NCBI RefSeq assembly: GCF_001678905.1
Contig: NZ_CP012117.1
Span: 1,860,001-1,924,000 of the forward strand
From: Dermabacter vaginalis
GTDB taxonomy: Bacteria > Actinomycetota > Actinomycetes > Actinomycetales > Dermabacteraceae
Reading direction: 5' to 3'
Length of the DNA stretch: 64,000 nt
Shown here one piece after another: positions 36,385 through 45,250 of this stretch; within the stretch, counting starts at the first letter, position 1, and every line of letters begins with the position of its first letter. A model generated the notes under the pieces. The model did no database searches, was not told the DNA's origin, and saw nothing but the letters and a program-made list of their open reading frames with translations. A program made the position numbers and the translations under genes.

Positions 36385-38172
36385 TTACGCCTGCCGCCCA
36401 CCCGTCGCGAGGCGGCTAAACTCGCCGCCCGCGGCACGCAAGTCGTCGAAGGTGCCGCGCTCGCAAATGCGCCCTGCCTTCACCACGAGAATCTGATCGG
36501 CATCGCGCACGGTCGAGAGTCTGTGCGCGATCGAGATCGTCGCGCGCCCCTCGCTGAGACTGCGCAGCGCCCCTCCCATGGCGCGCTCCGTCACGGTGTC
36601 AAGTGCGCTCGTGGCTTCGTCGAGAAACAGAATGGGCGGGTCGCGAAGGATCGTTCGCGCGATCGCGAGGCGCTGCTTTTCCCCTCCCGAAAATCGGTAT
36701 CCACGCTCCCCCACGATCGTGTTGTAGCCGTGCGGGAGCGCCTCGATGTGGGCGTGGATTTGCGCCATTTCGCAGGCCCGCACCATGTCGGCTTCGCTGG
36801 CGTCGGGCTTTACGAACCGCAGGTTGTCGGCAATGCTCGCGTGGAGCAGGTAGGTCTCTTGCGTCACCACTCCGACGGCGCCTGCGAGCGAGTCGAGCGT
36901 CAACTCCCGCACGTCGATGCCGTCGATCAGGACTCTCCCCGAGCTCACGTCGTAGAGCCGTGAGAGGAGGTAGCCGAGAGTCGTTTTCCCACTTCCCGTG
37001 CTGCCTACAATCGCCGTGTGCGTGCCGCGAGGCACCTCGAACGTCACTCCTGCGATCGTGTCGCGTTCCGCGCCCGGGTACGCGAAGTGCACGTCCTCAA
37101 AACTCACGTGACCGCGGGCGCGCCCGCCGGGGAAGGTTTGCGCCTCTTCCGCTTCTTTGATGGGGACCTCGAGATCGAGGTATTCGAACACGCGCGTGAA
37201 CAGCGCAAGGCTCGCGCGCACTTGGGTTGCGACGCGCAAAAGGGTGTTGAGCTGCGGGAAAAGCGTCGTTTGCATTGCCACAAAAGCGACGAGCGTGCCA
37301 ATCGTGAGATCCCCGAGGCCCCGAATGAAGAGCACCCCGCCAATGAGGTAGGTGAGGGCCGGGATGATCCACAGGAGCACGGAGTAGAGGCCTTGCATCC
37401 AGCGGCCCGCCATTTCCGATTCGACTTCGAGACGCGAAAGGTCGCGCGATTCGTTCTCGAACGCTTCGATGATCGGTTCGGAGCGACCAAGGGTCGTGGA
37501 CAGCAGGATTCCGGAGACGGAAAGGGACTCTTGAATGTGGGCGGAGAGATCAGCGGCGGCTTCTTGCCGACGCTTGACGAGTGCCCGGCGCCGCTTGCCC
37601 ACACGTCGATTCAGCACCGACGCGATCGGTGTGGTGACGAGGGAAAAAAGGAAGAGTCTCCAGTCCATCGCGATCATTGCGATTGCGCTCATGAGGATCG
37701 TGGCGCTCGCCGAGACGATTTGGGTGGCAACGTTCGTGACGACCAACTGCATGGCGCCGATGTCGTTAAAGATGCGTGACTGAATCTCGCCGGTGCGCGT
37801 CGAGGTGAAGAACGGCAGCCCCATGCGCTGGAGGTGCGCGAAAACCCGCACTCGCAGGTCGTGCATGATGGCCTGCCCCACGCGGGTCGAGAGGAAGGAT
37901 TGCAGCACCGTGAAGATCGCCCCCGCAACGTACACGGCGATCATGCCAAAAGCGCACCAGGCAAGAAGCGCAACGTCGCCTTCGGGCAGCGCAACATCGA
38001 CGATCTCGCGCACGAGGAACGGCGAGATCACACCGGTGAGGGCGCCGAGCGCGATGAGGGCGAGAACGATGGCAAGCGTTCCCCGGTGCGGGGAAAAGAG
38101 CGCGAGGAAGCGTGTCGTTTCGACCTTTTGGCCGTCGCTGAGTCCCGTATCGGGGAGCTCGAGAGGCCTCAC
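36385..38172 (-). CDS. ABC exporter half-transporter (membrane plus ATPase)
   Basis: 595 residues: six membrane helices (type IV exporter fold, residues about 25-310) and a C-terminal nucleotide-binding domain with Walker A VGSTGSGKTT, Q-loop VTQETYLLHA, signature FSGGEKQRLAIAR, Walker B ILFLDEATSALD and H-loop SIAHRLS. It resembles MsbA/LmrA-type multidrug or lipid exporters. Translation starts at a GTG overlapping the SDR stop (GTGA), so it is the last gene of an overlapping trio with the PAS protein and SDR. Confidence 0.93.
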   Translation of the reverse strand: MRPLELPDTGLSDGQKVETTRFLALFSPHRGTLAIVLALIALGALTGVISPFLVREIVDVALPEGDVALLAWCAFGMIAVYVAGAIFTVLQSFLSTRVGQAIMHDLRVRVFAHLQRMGLPFFTSTRTGEIQSRIFNDIGAMQLVVTNVATQIVSASATILMSAIAMIAMDWRLFLFSLVTTPIASVLNRRVGKRRRALVKRRQEAAADLSAHIQESLSVSGILLSTTLGRSEPIIEAFENESRDLSRLEVESEMAGRWMQGLYSVLLWIIPALTYLIGGVLFIRGLGDLTIGTLVAFVAMQTTLFPQLNTLLRVATQVRASLALFTRVFEYLDLEVPIKEAEEAQTFPGGRARGHVSFEDVHFAYPGAERDTIAGVTFEVPRGTHTAIVGSTGSGKTTLGYLLSRLYDVSSGRVLIDGIDVRELTLDSLAGAVGVVTQETYLLHASIADNLRFVKPDASEADMVRACEMAQIHAHIEALPHGYNTIVGERGYRFSGGEKQRLAIARTILRDPPILFLDEATSALDTVTERAMGGALRSLSEGRATISIAHRLSTVRDADQILVVKAGRICERGTFDDLRAAGGEFSRLATGGRQA

Positions 38173-38951
38173 GTGGTGCGAATGAGCTTGTGCTGCGCCG
38201 CTTGCGCGAGCGGCCGCAGCGTCACGAGGTCGAGGTTCACGTGGTGCGGGAGATTGACGGAATACGCGATGACGTCGGCGACGTCGTCGGCCGTGAGCGG
38301 CTTCTCCACGCCTTCGTAGACCTTGTCGGCGGCGGCCTGGTCACCGCCGAGGCGCGTGAGGCTGAATTCCTCAGTTCGCACGAGCCCGGGAGCAATCTCG
38401 ATGACGCGGATCGGCTTGCCCGCAAGCTCAAGCCTGAGTGCAGAGGCGATCATGTGCTCGCCGGCCTTCGCGGCGTTGTATCCGGAACCGCCTTCGTATG
38501 CTGCTTGACTCGCGGTCGAGGTCAGGAACACGACGTCGCCGTGACCGCTTGCCTCGAGTGCGGGAAGGAGCGCCTTTGTCACGCGGCCCGCGCCGATCAC
38601 GTTGGAGCGGAACATGCCCTCCCACTTGTCGAAGGCGGCGTCGGCGACCTGCTCGACGCCGAGGGCACCGCCGGCAATATTGCACAGCGTCGTGAGTTTT
38701 CCGGCGAACTCGCGCTCAACGTACTCGGCGACGCACAGAACGTCGCCGTCAACGCTCACGTCGCAGGCGAGGACAGCAAACATCTCGGGGTCGTTCACCA
38801 TGCGCGCGAGCTCCTCGAGTCGCTCGCGCCGGCGGGCGATCGCAAGAATGCGGTACCCCTCCTCGTAGAGACGAAGCGCCGTGGCGCGCCCAATTCCGGA
38901 GCTCGCGCCAGTCACGACCGCCGTCCGTGTCTCTCGCCAAGACATATCCAT
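38169..38951 (-). CDS. Short-chain dehydrogenase/reductase
   Basis: 260 residues, classical SDR: TGASSGIG nucleotide motif near the N-terminus, NIAGG (NAG box), STAS with catalytic Ser, and Y-x-x-x-K as YNAAKAG. The opening is similar to YdfG/serine-dehydrogenase types; substrate unknown. Several starts are possible (GTG 38954, ATG 38951, ATG 38945). I choose 38951, giving a TGATG overlap with the PAS gene stop and GGAG 5 nt upstream. Middle gene of a three-gene operon. Confidence 0.9.
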   Translation of the reverse strand: MDMSWRETRTAVVTGASSGIGRATALRLYEEGYRILAIARRRERLEELARMVNDPEMFAVLACDVSVDGDVLCVAEYVEREFAGKLTTLCNIAGGALGVEQVADAAFDKWEGMFRSNVIGAGRVTKALLPALEASGHGDVVFLTSTASQAAYEGGSGYNAAKAGEHMIASALRLELAGKPIRVIEIAPGLVRTEEFSLTRLGGDQAAADKVYEGVEKPLTADDVADVIAYSVNLPHHVNLDLVTLRPLAQAAQHKLIRTT

Positions 38952-40258
38952 CACATCTCCGTGTTTTCAAGGGCTTCGAGGAGCTGCTCGCGCATGCGTT
39001 CGAGCGGCGCCGCATCATATTCGGCGTCAAAGTCGTGCAGCGCTTTCGCGAGGCGTTCGAGCCTCGAGAGCGCAACGTCGGCATCGATCACCGACTGACT
39101 GAAGTGGGGTTCAAGTGCCGCGGCACGCTCGGAGAGATCCGTGCCCTGCTCGAAGGATTCGTCGAGGAAGTTATCCACGAGCTCACGCCGCTCGTGCATC
39201 TTCGCGCTCACGCTTTCGATCGAGGTTCGAGCTCGGTGAATCGCGACGTGGAGCGAGCCAATGTGCTGGAGCATGACGTCAAGATCCGCGAGGAGCGCGG
39301 AAACGAGGTCGCGGATCGCACTATTGGCCTCGGCGCGCGCGGCCGGCTCTTCGATCTCGAAGCGCTCGTCCGCAAACTGCGTGACCATCGCGGCCTGGAG
39401 GCGTGCGAGGGAAATCTGGAACTGCGTTTCGCGCGAGAGCGCTGCGAGGGTCGAAAGCTCACCCGTGAGGGAGTTGAGCCGCGGGCGCAGGGCGTTGTCG
39501 CTCGAGTCCCACAGGCCGAGCTCGGCGGCGGCCTGAAGGTCGATGTCCTTGCGGATGCGGCGCAGAACCGAGTCGGTGTAGCTGGCGATTGTTTCGAGGG
39601 TCTCCTGATCGAACGACAGCACGCTCACTTCGGCGTGGATGCCGAGGGCAGCGCGCACGATGAGGTCGATCGTATTGGTGACGACCATGCCGAGGGTTCC
39701 TTCGAGAGCCTCCTCGCGCAGCATGACCTCGCGAAGGAGCGCCTTGCGCTGGAACATGTCGTAGCCGTCGTAGCCGAGATCGCGCACGGCGTTGTCCACG
39801 AGTTTCGCGCCCACGCCCGCAACCTCGCGCGCGCTCCTTCCCTGATCGCGCAGCTTATTTTCTTCGGCGACGATGACCGCGTAGGCCTCGAACACGTCGT
39901 CGAAAGTCGCGGTGCTCATCGGCTTCGAACGCACCGAGAGGTACCCGCCTTCGGGAAGTGGGGTGACCGTGGCAAAGACGTCGTAGTGGCTACCGTCGGC
40001 TGAAAGGTTGCGAATGTACCCCGCGAACGGCTGGCCCTTTTCCACCGATTCCCAGAGCAGGCGGAACACGCCAGAGGGCATGTCGGGGTGGCGAATGATG
40101 TTGTGCGGAGCACCCTTGAGCTGGTTCGCCTCGTAGCGCGAGAGCCGCACGAACACGTCGTTGGCCTTGTCGATGTGGCCGCGCTCGTCGGTAGTAGAGA
40201 AGAACAGCTCACCCGCCTCGAACTCGAGTTCGTGGCCGGTGGGGTCGGGGCGCTTCAT
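38951..40258 (-). CDS. Aer-type PAS sensor protein, no signalling domain recognised
   Basis: 435 residues. Residues about 12-110 match the Aer (FAD-binding, redox) PAS domain closely: STTDERGHIDKAND, LSRYEANQLKGAPHNIIRHPDMP, then GYIRNLSADGSHYDVFATVTP. E. coli Aer has the same PHNxxRHPDMP core. The remaining 320 residues are helical with coiled-coil character and no transmembrane segment. I cannot find the conserved hairpin of chemoreceptors, nor a kinase or GGDEF domain. First gene of an operon with SDR and ABC exporter; a redox-sensing regulator or scaffold is inference. Confidence 0.8.
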   Translation of the reverse strand: MKRPDPTGHELEFEAGELFFSTTDERGHIDKANDVFVRLSRYEANQLKGAPHNIIRHPDMPSGVFRLLWESVEKGQPFAGYIRNLSADGSHYDVFATVTPLPEGGYLSVRSKPMSTATFDDVFEAYAVIVAEENKLRDQGRSAREVAGVGAKLVDNAVRDLGYDGYDMFQRKALLREVMLREEALEGTLGMVVTNTIDLIVRAALGIHAEVSVLSFDQETLETIASYTDSVLRRIRKDIDLQAAAELGLWDSSDNALRPRLNSLTGELSTLAALSRETQFQISLARLQAAMVTQFADERFEIEEPAARAEANSAIRDLVSALLADLDVMLQHIGSLHVAIHRARTSIESVSAKMHERRELVDNFLDESFEQGTDLSERAAALEPHFSQSVIDADVALSRLERLAKALHDFDAEYDAAPLERMREQLLEALENTEM

Positions 40259-40455
40259 GGGAACCTTCCGCTTGCGGGCGTCGTGAGGGCCGGGCGTGGG
40301 AGTCCGACGCCGGCTCGCCCCTATAGTATGCCGCGTCTAGAGGCCTACAAGGCACAAAAGGCCCAGCGTGAGACTGACCTTTTCAGCGCTTCTCGTTGGG
40401 GCATCTCACGCCGGTTTTCTTCATGCCGCATAGGTGCGCGTGAAACAATGGGCGC

Positions 40456-43128
40456 ATGAGCGAAAACAGCCACGACGCAGGTCACGACTCGACCGCCCAA
40501 CCGATGAGCCCCGCAATTCCCGACCGCCCGAGCCTCGATGGTCTCGAGGGCATGTGGGATGCCGAGTGGGAGAGCGCGAAGGTGTACGCGTTTAACCGCG
40601 AGACGAGCCGCGAGAAGGTCTTCTCGATCGACACTCCCCCGCCCACCGCTTCGGGCTCGCTGCACATCGGTCACGTGTTTGCGTACACGCAGGCCGATAT
40701 CCTCGCACGGTTCCAGCGCATGGCCGGCAAGGACGTGTTCTACCCGATGGGCTGGGACGATAACGGCCTGCCTACCGAGCGCCGCGTGCAAAATTACTTC
40801 GGCGTGCGCTGCGATCCGAGCCTTCCTTACGTCGAAGGTTTTGAGCCGCCGCACCGGGGCGGTAACGCGAAGACTTCAAAGCCGCAGAACCAAATGCCGA
40901 TCAGCCGCAAGAACTTCATCGAGCTGTGCCTCGAGCTGGCAACGGAAGATGAGAAAGCGTTCGAGCACACGTTCCGCACCCTCGGCCTTTCGGTCGATTG
41001 GAACCTGCGCTACCAAACGATTGACGACAACTCCCGCGCCGTGAGCCAGAAGGCCTTCCTCACTCACCTGAAGAACGGCCTGGCCTACCAGGCCGAAGCG
41101 CCCACCCCGTGGGACGTCACGTTCCGCACCGCGGTCGCGCAGGCCGAGCAGGAAGACCACGATCGCGAGGGCGCCTACCACCGCCTGGGCTTCACGCGCG
41201 TGGATAATGGCGAAAAGGTGTTCATCGAGACGACCCGCCCGGAGCTTCTTCCCGCGTGCGTTGCCCTCGTCGCCCACCCTGACGACGAGCGCTACAAGCC
41301 GCTGTTCGGCACGAAGGTGCTCTCGCCACTCTTCGAGGTTGAGGTGCCGGTTCTCGCGCACCCGCTCGCGCAGGCCGATAAGGGCGCCGGCATCGCGATG
41401 ATCTGTACGTTCGGCGATGCGACCGACGTGATCTGGTGGCGCGAACTCGACCTTCCCACGCGCGCCGTGATCGGCCGCGATGGCCGCTTCCTCGAGGACG
41501 CCCCGTGGATCACGAGCGAGGCGGGCCGCGAGCGCTACGCCGAACTCGCAGGCCTCACCGTGTTCAGCGCGCAAAAACGCGTCGTCGAGATGGTCACCGA
41601 AACGGGCGACATGGTGGGCGAGCCGAAAAAGATCACCCACCCGGTCAAGTTCTACGAGAAGGGCGATAAACCCCTCGAGTACGTCACGAGCCGCCAGTGG
41701 TACATCACGAACGGTGGGCGCGATGAAGCCGACGGCACTTTGCGCACGGCGCTGCTGAAGCGCGGCGACGACCTCACCTGGTATCCGGAATTCATGGCCT
41801 CGCGCTACCGCAACTGGGTCGAGAACCTCACGGGCGACTGGCTCGTGAGCCGCCAGCGCTACTTCGGCGTGCCGATCCCCGTGTGGTACGGCCTCGATGA
41901 GCGCGGCGAGATCGATTATGACCGCGTGCTCGTGCCCGCGGAGGATCGCCTCCCCGTGGATCCCACCCTCGATGCACCCGAGGGCTTCGAGGATTCTCAG
42001 CGCGATCAGCCAAACGGCTTCACGGCTGATCCGGACGTGTTCGACACGTGGGCGACGAGCTCGCTCACGCCGCTCCTCGCGACCGGTTGGCTCAATGACC
42101 CCGACCTGTTCGAGAAGGTCTACCCGATGGATCTTCGCCCGCAGGGCCACGACATCATTCGCACGTGGCTGTTCAGCACGGTCGTGCGCTCGCATCTTCT
42201 CACCGATTCGCTTCCGTGGACGGGCGCGAGTATCAACGGCTGGATCCTCGACCCGGACCGCAAGAAGATGTCGAAGTCGAAAGGCAATGTCGTGACGCCG
42301 ATCGACCTTCTCGAGAAATACGGCTCGGACGGCGTGCGCTACTGGGCGGCACGTGCCCGCCAGGGAGCGGACACAGCGTTCGAAGAGGGCCAGATGAAGA
42401 TCGGCCGCCGCCTCGCGATCAAGATTCTCAACGCCTCGAAGTTTGCGCTCGGCTTTGGCGAAGTGGCGTCGGACCCGGAGGGCACCCTTCCTGCGGACCC
42501 AGCCGCCGTCACCGAGCCGCTCGACCGTGCGATGCTCGCCTCCCTCGCGAGCGTCGTGGATCAGGCGAGCGCGGCGATGTCGAAACTCGACTACGCGCGT
42601 GCGATCGAGGTCATCGAACCGTTCTTCTGGACGTTCTGTGATGACTACATCGAGCTCGTGAAGAACCGCGCGCACGGCGCCGCTGGCGAGGGCCCTGCGG
42701 CTTCGGCTCGCGCGGCGCTCCAGATCGCGCTCGAGACCCTGCTGCGGCTTTTCGCGCCGTACCTCCCCTTCGCGACCGACGAGGTGTGGAGCTGGTGGCG
42801 TGAGGGCTCGGTGCACGCGCAAGCGTGGCCCGCGTCGGCGCCGCTCGCGAAGGCCGCTGCCGGCCAGAACGAATCACTCCTGCGTGTCGTAAGCGAGGCC
42901 ATCATTTCGGTGCGCAAGGTCAAGAGCGACGCGAAGGTCTCGCAGAAGACCCCGATGCTTCATGCGACCCTCGCGCTTCCCGAGGCAGCACTCGCCGAGT
43001 TCGAGAGCGTGCGCTTCGACGTGTGTGCGCTTGGCTCGATCGAGGATCTCACGCTCGAGGCTTCGACCGATGGCGCGATCACGCTTTCGAAGGTCGAGCT
43101 CGGCGAGCCGCCGGCAAAGAAGCGCTAA
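40456..43128 (+). CDS. valS: Valyl-tRNA synthetase
   Basis: Charges tRNA-Val. 890 residues: HIGH at 70-73 (SGSLHIGHVFAY), editing domain, KMSKS at 604-608 (KKMSKSKGNVV), then the anticodon-binding helical domain. No extra C-terminal coiled-coil is obvious beyond the normal form. The ATG at 40456 lacks a clear Shine-Dalgarno sequence, so the start may be leaderless or slightly different. A hairpin terminator follows the stop. The 197 bp upstream hold divergent promoters (TATAGT at about 40322) with no visible T-box. Confidence 0.95.
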   Translation: MSENSHDAGHDSTAQPMSPAIPDRPSLDGLEGMWDAEWESAKVYAFNRETSREKVFSIDTPPPTASGSLHIGHVFAYTQADILARFQRMAGKDVFYPMGWDDNGLPTERRVQNYFGVRCDPSLPYVEGFEPPHRGGNAKTSKPQNQMPISRKNFIELCLELATEDEKAFEHTFRTLGLSVDWNLRYQTIDDNSRAVSQKAFLTHLKNGLAYQAEAPTPWDVTFRTAVAQAEQEDHDREGAYHRLGFTRVDNGEKVFIETTRPELLPACVALVAHPDDERYKPLFGTKVLSPLFEVEVPVLAHPLAQADKGAGIAMICTFGDATDVIWWRELDLPTRAVIGRDGRFLEDAPWITSEAGRERYAELAGLTVFSAQKRVVEMVTETGDMVGEPKKITHPVKFYEKGDKPLEYVTSRQWYITNGGRDEADGTLRTALLKRGDDLTWYPEFMASRYRNWVENLTGDWLVSRQRYFGVPIPVWYGLDERGEIDYDRVLVPAEDRLPVDPTLDAPEGFEDSQRDQPNGFTADPDVFDTWATSSLTPLLATGWLNDPDLFEKVYPMDLRPQGHDIIRTWLFSTVVRSHLLTDSLPWTGASINGWILDPDRKKMSKSKGNVVTPIDLLEKYGSDGVRYWAARARQGADTAFEEGQMKIGRRLAIKILNASKFALGFGEVASDPEGTLPADPAAVTEPLDRAMLASLASVVDQASAAMSKLDYARAIEVIEPFFWTFCDDYIELVKNRAHGAAGEGPAASARAALQIALETLLRLFAPYLPFATDEVWSWWREGSVHAQAWPASAPLAKAAAGQNESLLRVVSEAIISVRKVKSDAKVSQKTPMLHATLALPEAALAEFESVRFDVCALGSIEDLTLEASTDGAITLSKVELGEPPAKKR

Positions 43129-43163
43129 ATAGCCCTCGGCCGTCACGCCACGGTCACACACTG

Positions 43164-43217
43164 AAGGCCCCGACGGGCACGGCAGGACCTCGCTCCTCCG
43201 TGACTCTCGGGGCCTTT
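43164..43217 (+). terminator. Terminator after valS
   Basis: Ten-base stem AAGGCCCCGA / TCGGGGCCTT with a loop of 33 nt, ending in TTT. It lies 36 bp after the valS stop and before the toxin-antitoxin unit. Confidence 0.75.
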
Positions 43218-43242
43218 CGCCTATCATCACACTCCTCAACCG

Positions 43243-43273
43243 TGCAGCATTTACTGCTGCAGATCATGCTGCA
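43243..43273 (+). promoter_or_regulatory. Candidate autoregulatory operator of the toxin-antitoxin unit
   Basis: TGCAGCA (43243-43249), then TGCTGCA (43255-43261) and TGCTGCA again (43267-43273): an inverted pair plus a direct repeat, spaced near one helical turn, in the 50 bp before the antitoxin start. Such short palindromes are where MazE/MazF-type complexes bind. Binding is inference. Confidence 0.55.
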
Positions 43274-43292
43274 TGTGCGTTACGCTGTTGAC

Positions 43293-43616
43293 ATGAGCAC
43301 CAGCACTCTCTCCCGAAAAAGCGTTCCGGTTGATGCAGAAATGTCCACTTTCACCCGGGATATACGCACTCCTGGCACCCCCGCTCGCGAAGCAGTTGAA
43401 GCGCTCGTAGGCCCCCTACCCGACCACCTTTCTGAGGCTCAGGCACTGAGCACTCTTCTGAACGTTGCACGCGACAAGGTGCAGGAAACTGCAAACGCCT
43501 CCGGTTACGCCGCCTACGCGGCGACACTTAACGAAGAGGATCGGGCTGCCGCAGACCACGGGCGTAAGCGCCGTCATGAGCGTGCAAGACGACGAGCCGA
43601 AGCAGGCACCGAATGA
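43293..43616 (+). CDS. Antitoxin of MazEF/PemIK-type pair
   Basis: 107 residues, small and highly charged, Lys/Arg-rich at the end (GRKRRHERARRRAE). I recognise no specific DNA-binding domain; the call comes from linkage: its TGA overlaps the toxin ATG (ATGA), and a repeat-rich promoter precedes it. ATG at 43293. Part of the accessory island after valS. Confidence 0.72.
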   Translation: MSTSTLSRKSVPVDAEMSTFTRDIRTPGTPAREAVEALVGPLPDHLSEAQALSTLLNVARDKVQETANASGYAAYAATLNEEDRAAADHGRKRRHERARRRAEAGTE

Positions 43617-43924
43617 CCCTCACTCGCGGGAATATTTACTGGGTAGACCTGGGATACGGAGAAAAGCCCTTTCTCGTCGTTTCCAACAATGCACGCAACC
43701 GAGCCCTGAAGAGTGCGATCGTCGCCCGAATAACGACATCCGAAAAACCCCCGCTCGAGAGCATCGTGAAACTCAGCTCGTACGATCCCCTCGTGGGCCG
43801 AGTACTATGCGACGATCTCGAAACGATTGATGAAGACGAGGTACTCCGCCACGGTGGCGCGCTCTCACTCCACACAATGCAGCTCGTTGACCGCGGCTTA
43901 CGCGCCGCACTGGCCCTAAGGTGA
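43613..43924 (+). CDS. MazF/PemK-family toxin
   Basis: 103 residues of the PemK/MazF endoribonuclease fold: opening TRGNIYWVDLGYGEKPFLVVSNN with the family pattern RG-x-I-x-x-V-D-x-x-x-G-x-x-x-K-P, then IVARITTS and the late GRVLCDDLETID strand. Such toxins cut mRNA at short motifs when freed from the antitoxin. The gene begins within the antitoxin stop, so the two are coupled. Confidence 0.85.
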   Translation: MTLTRGNIYWVDLGYGEKPFLVVSNNARNRALKSAIVARITTSEKPPLESIVKLSSYDPLVGRVLCDDLETIDEDEVLRHGGALSLHTMQLVDRGLRAALALR

Positions 43925-43927
43925 CTC

Positions 43928-44179
43928 GTGCCGCAGCGGGGGCGCTGTGGTCCAACGCCCCCTGGCCCGTACGACCGGCCGCACATATTGCTTACTCCTG
44001 AGTTGGTTGCTCCTACATTGGGCCTAGAGGCTGCTGGGCCGTCACGTTTGACGGTTGAGGACTACCGACACACCGATCCTTCACGGATCGCTCGAGATAT
44101 CAACCAATGGTCAGGAATGGTGCTTGGACACGAGATGGTGGCGCAAGCTATCTGGGAAGTTTCTGACGAAGGTACATAG
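43928..44179 (+). CDS. Uncharacterised short ORF, possible gene remnant
   Basis: A frame of 83 residues from a GTG 3 bp after the toxin stop, with TAAGGTG as a weak Shine-Dalgarno sequence. The first 20 residues (many Pro/Gly/Arg) look like read-in; the remaining 60 (ending WEVSDEGT) look more protein-like. Composition falls visibly in GC from here on. It may be the 3' end of a lost gene or a short real one. No family recognised. Confidence 0.35.
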   Translation: MPQRGRCGPTPPGPYDRPHILLTPELVAPTLGLEAAGPSRLTVEDYRHTDPSRIARDINQWSGMVLGHEMVAQAIWEVSDEGT

Positions 44180-44221
44180 ACTGGATCTGAACCACTATTG
44201 TGATTATTAGAGGAGTTGCTC

Positions 44222-45235
44222 ATGAATCACCCGGTCAAAGTGCTCATTTCAGGGGGTGCTGGCTACATTGGAAGCACGGTTGCTTCTAGGCTTCGAGACG
44301 AAGGTTTCGAGGTAGTCGTTCTGGACAATCTCATCACCGGTCGACGTGAGTTCGTTGAGGGCTTGACGTTCTATGAGGGTGATATCGACGATCGTGCCCT
44401 ACTAGACCGGATCTATGAGGAGCATCCTGACATCGCAGTCGTGCTTCATTTTGCAGCACTGATAGTGGTTCCCGATTCGGTTGCGGACCCGCTGGGATAC
44501 TATGAAGCGAACATCAGCAAGTCTCTGGCGTTCGTGCGCGGATTGATTGCGAACGGCTGTACGCAGCTTGTGTTTAGTAGTTCGGCCTCAATCTACGCTG
44601 TGAGTGAGGACTTTTCGGTAGACGAGAGCTCAGAACTGGCCCCTACGAGTCCATACGCTAGAAGCAAAGCGATGTTTGAGGTAATGCTTCAAGACATCGC
44701 TGCGGCGACCGACCTCAACGTACTGTCGTTGCGTTACTTCAATCCCATCGGCTCTGACCCTAAGTTCAGAACCGGGCTTCAAATAGCGTCACCCTCGCAC
44801 GCCCTCGGTAAGTTGATCGAAGCATACCGAGGCGATACTGAATTCCAAATCACGGGCACTGATTATCCCACTCGAGACGGTTCGGGAATTAGGGATTATG
44901 TCAATATTTGGGATCTCGCAGAGGCGCATGTTGCTGCAGTAAGGGAGAGTGCAAAAATCGCAGCCGACTCCGCCTATCAAGTTATTAACTTGGGCACAGG
45001 TGAAGGAACTACTGTTCGTGAGCTAGTCGCCGCGTTCGAGCGCGTGGTTGGGAGGAGTGTGCGTGTCGTTGAAGCTCCGCGTCGTCCTGGCGACAGCGCT
45101 GGGGCGTTTACTCGTTCCAGGAAGGCGGCGGAGCTCTTGAACTGGACTGCATCGTCGTCTCTTGAGGACGGTATTGCGAGTACCCTGGAGTGGTTCGACC
45201 GTCGGAAGCTTATACTCCCCGATTTGGCGGACTGA
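44222..45235 (+). CDS. galE: UDP-glucose 4-epimerase (GalE-like)
   Basis: 337 residues, extended SDR: GGAGYIGS at the N-terminus for NAD, catalytic SSSASIY and Y145-x-x-x-K149 (YARSK), then RYFNPIGSDP. It interconverts UDP-glucose and UDP-galactose, or a related sugar pair, for surface glycans. ATG at 44222 with AGGAG at 6 nt. Codon use is clearly less GC-rich than the flanking genome, which suggests horizontal transfer. No other sugar genes adjoin; only an MFS exporter follows. Confidence 0.88.
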   Translation: MNHPVKVLISGGAGYIGSTVASRLRDEGFEVVVLDNLITGRREFVEGLTFYEGDIDDRALLDRIYEEHPDIAVVLHFAALIVVPDSVADPLGYYEANISKSLAFVRGLIANGCTQLVFSSSASIYAVSEDFSVDESSELAPTSPYARSKAMFEVMLQDIAAATDLNVLSLRYFNPIGSDPKFRTGLQIASPSHALGKLIEAYRGDTEFQITGTDYPTRDGSGIRDYVNIWDLAEAHVAAVRESAKIAADSAYQVINLGTGEGTTVRELVAAFERVVGRSVRVVEAPRRPGDSAGAFTRSRKAAELLNWTASSSLEDGIASTLEWFDRRKLILPDLAD

Positions 45236-45250
45236 GTAGCTGATTCTGAC

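Noticed and set aside
40876-42822. 648-codon minus-strand open frame opposite valS
   Set aside because: Antisense shadow caused by third-position GC; no ribosome binding site or domains.
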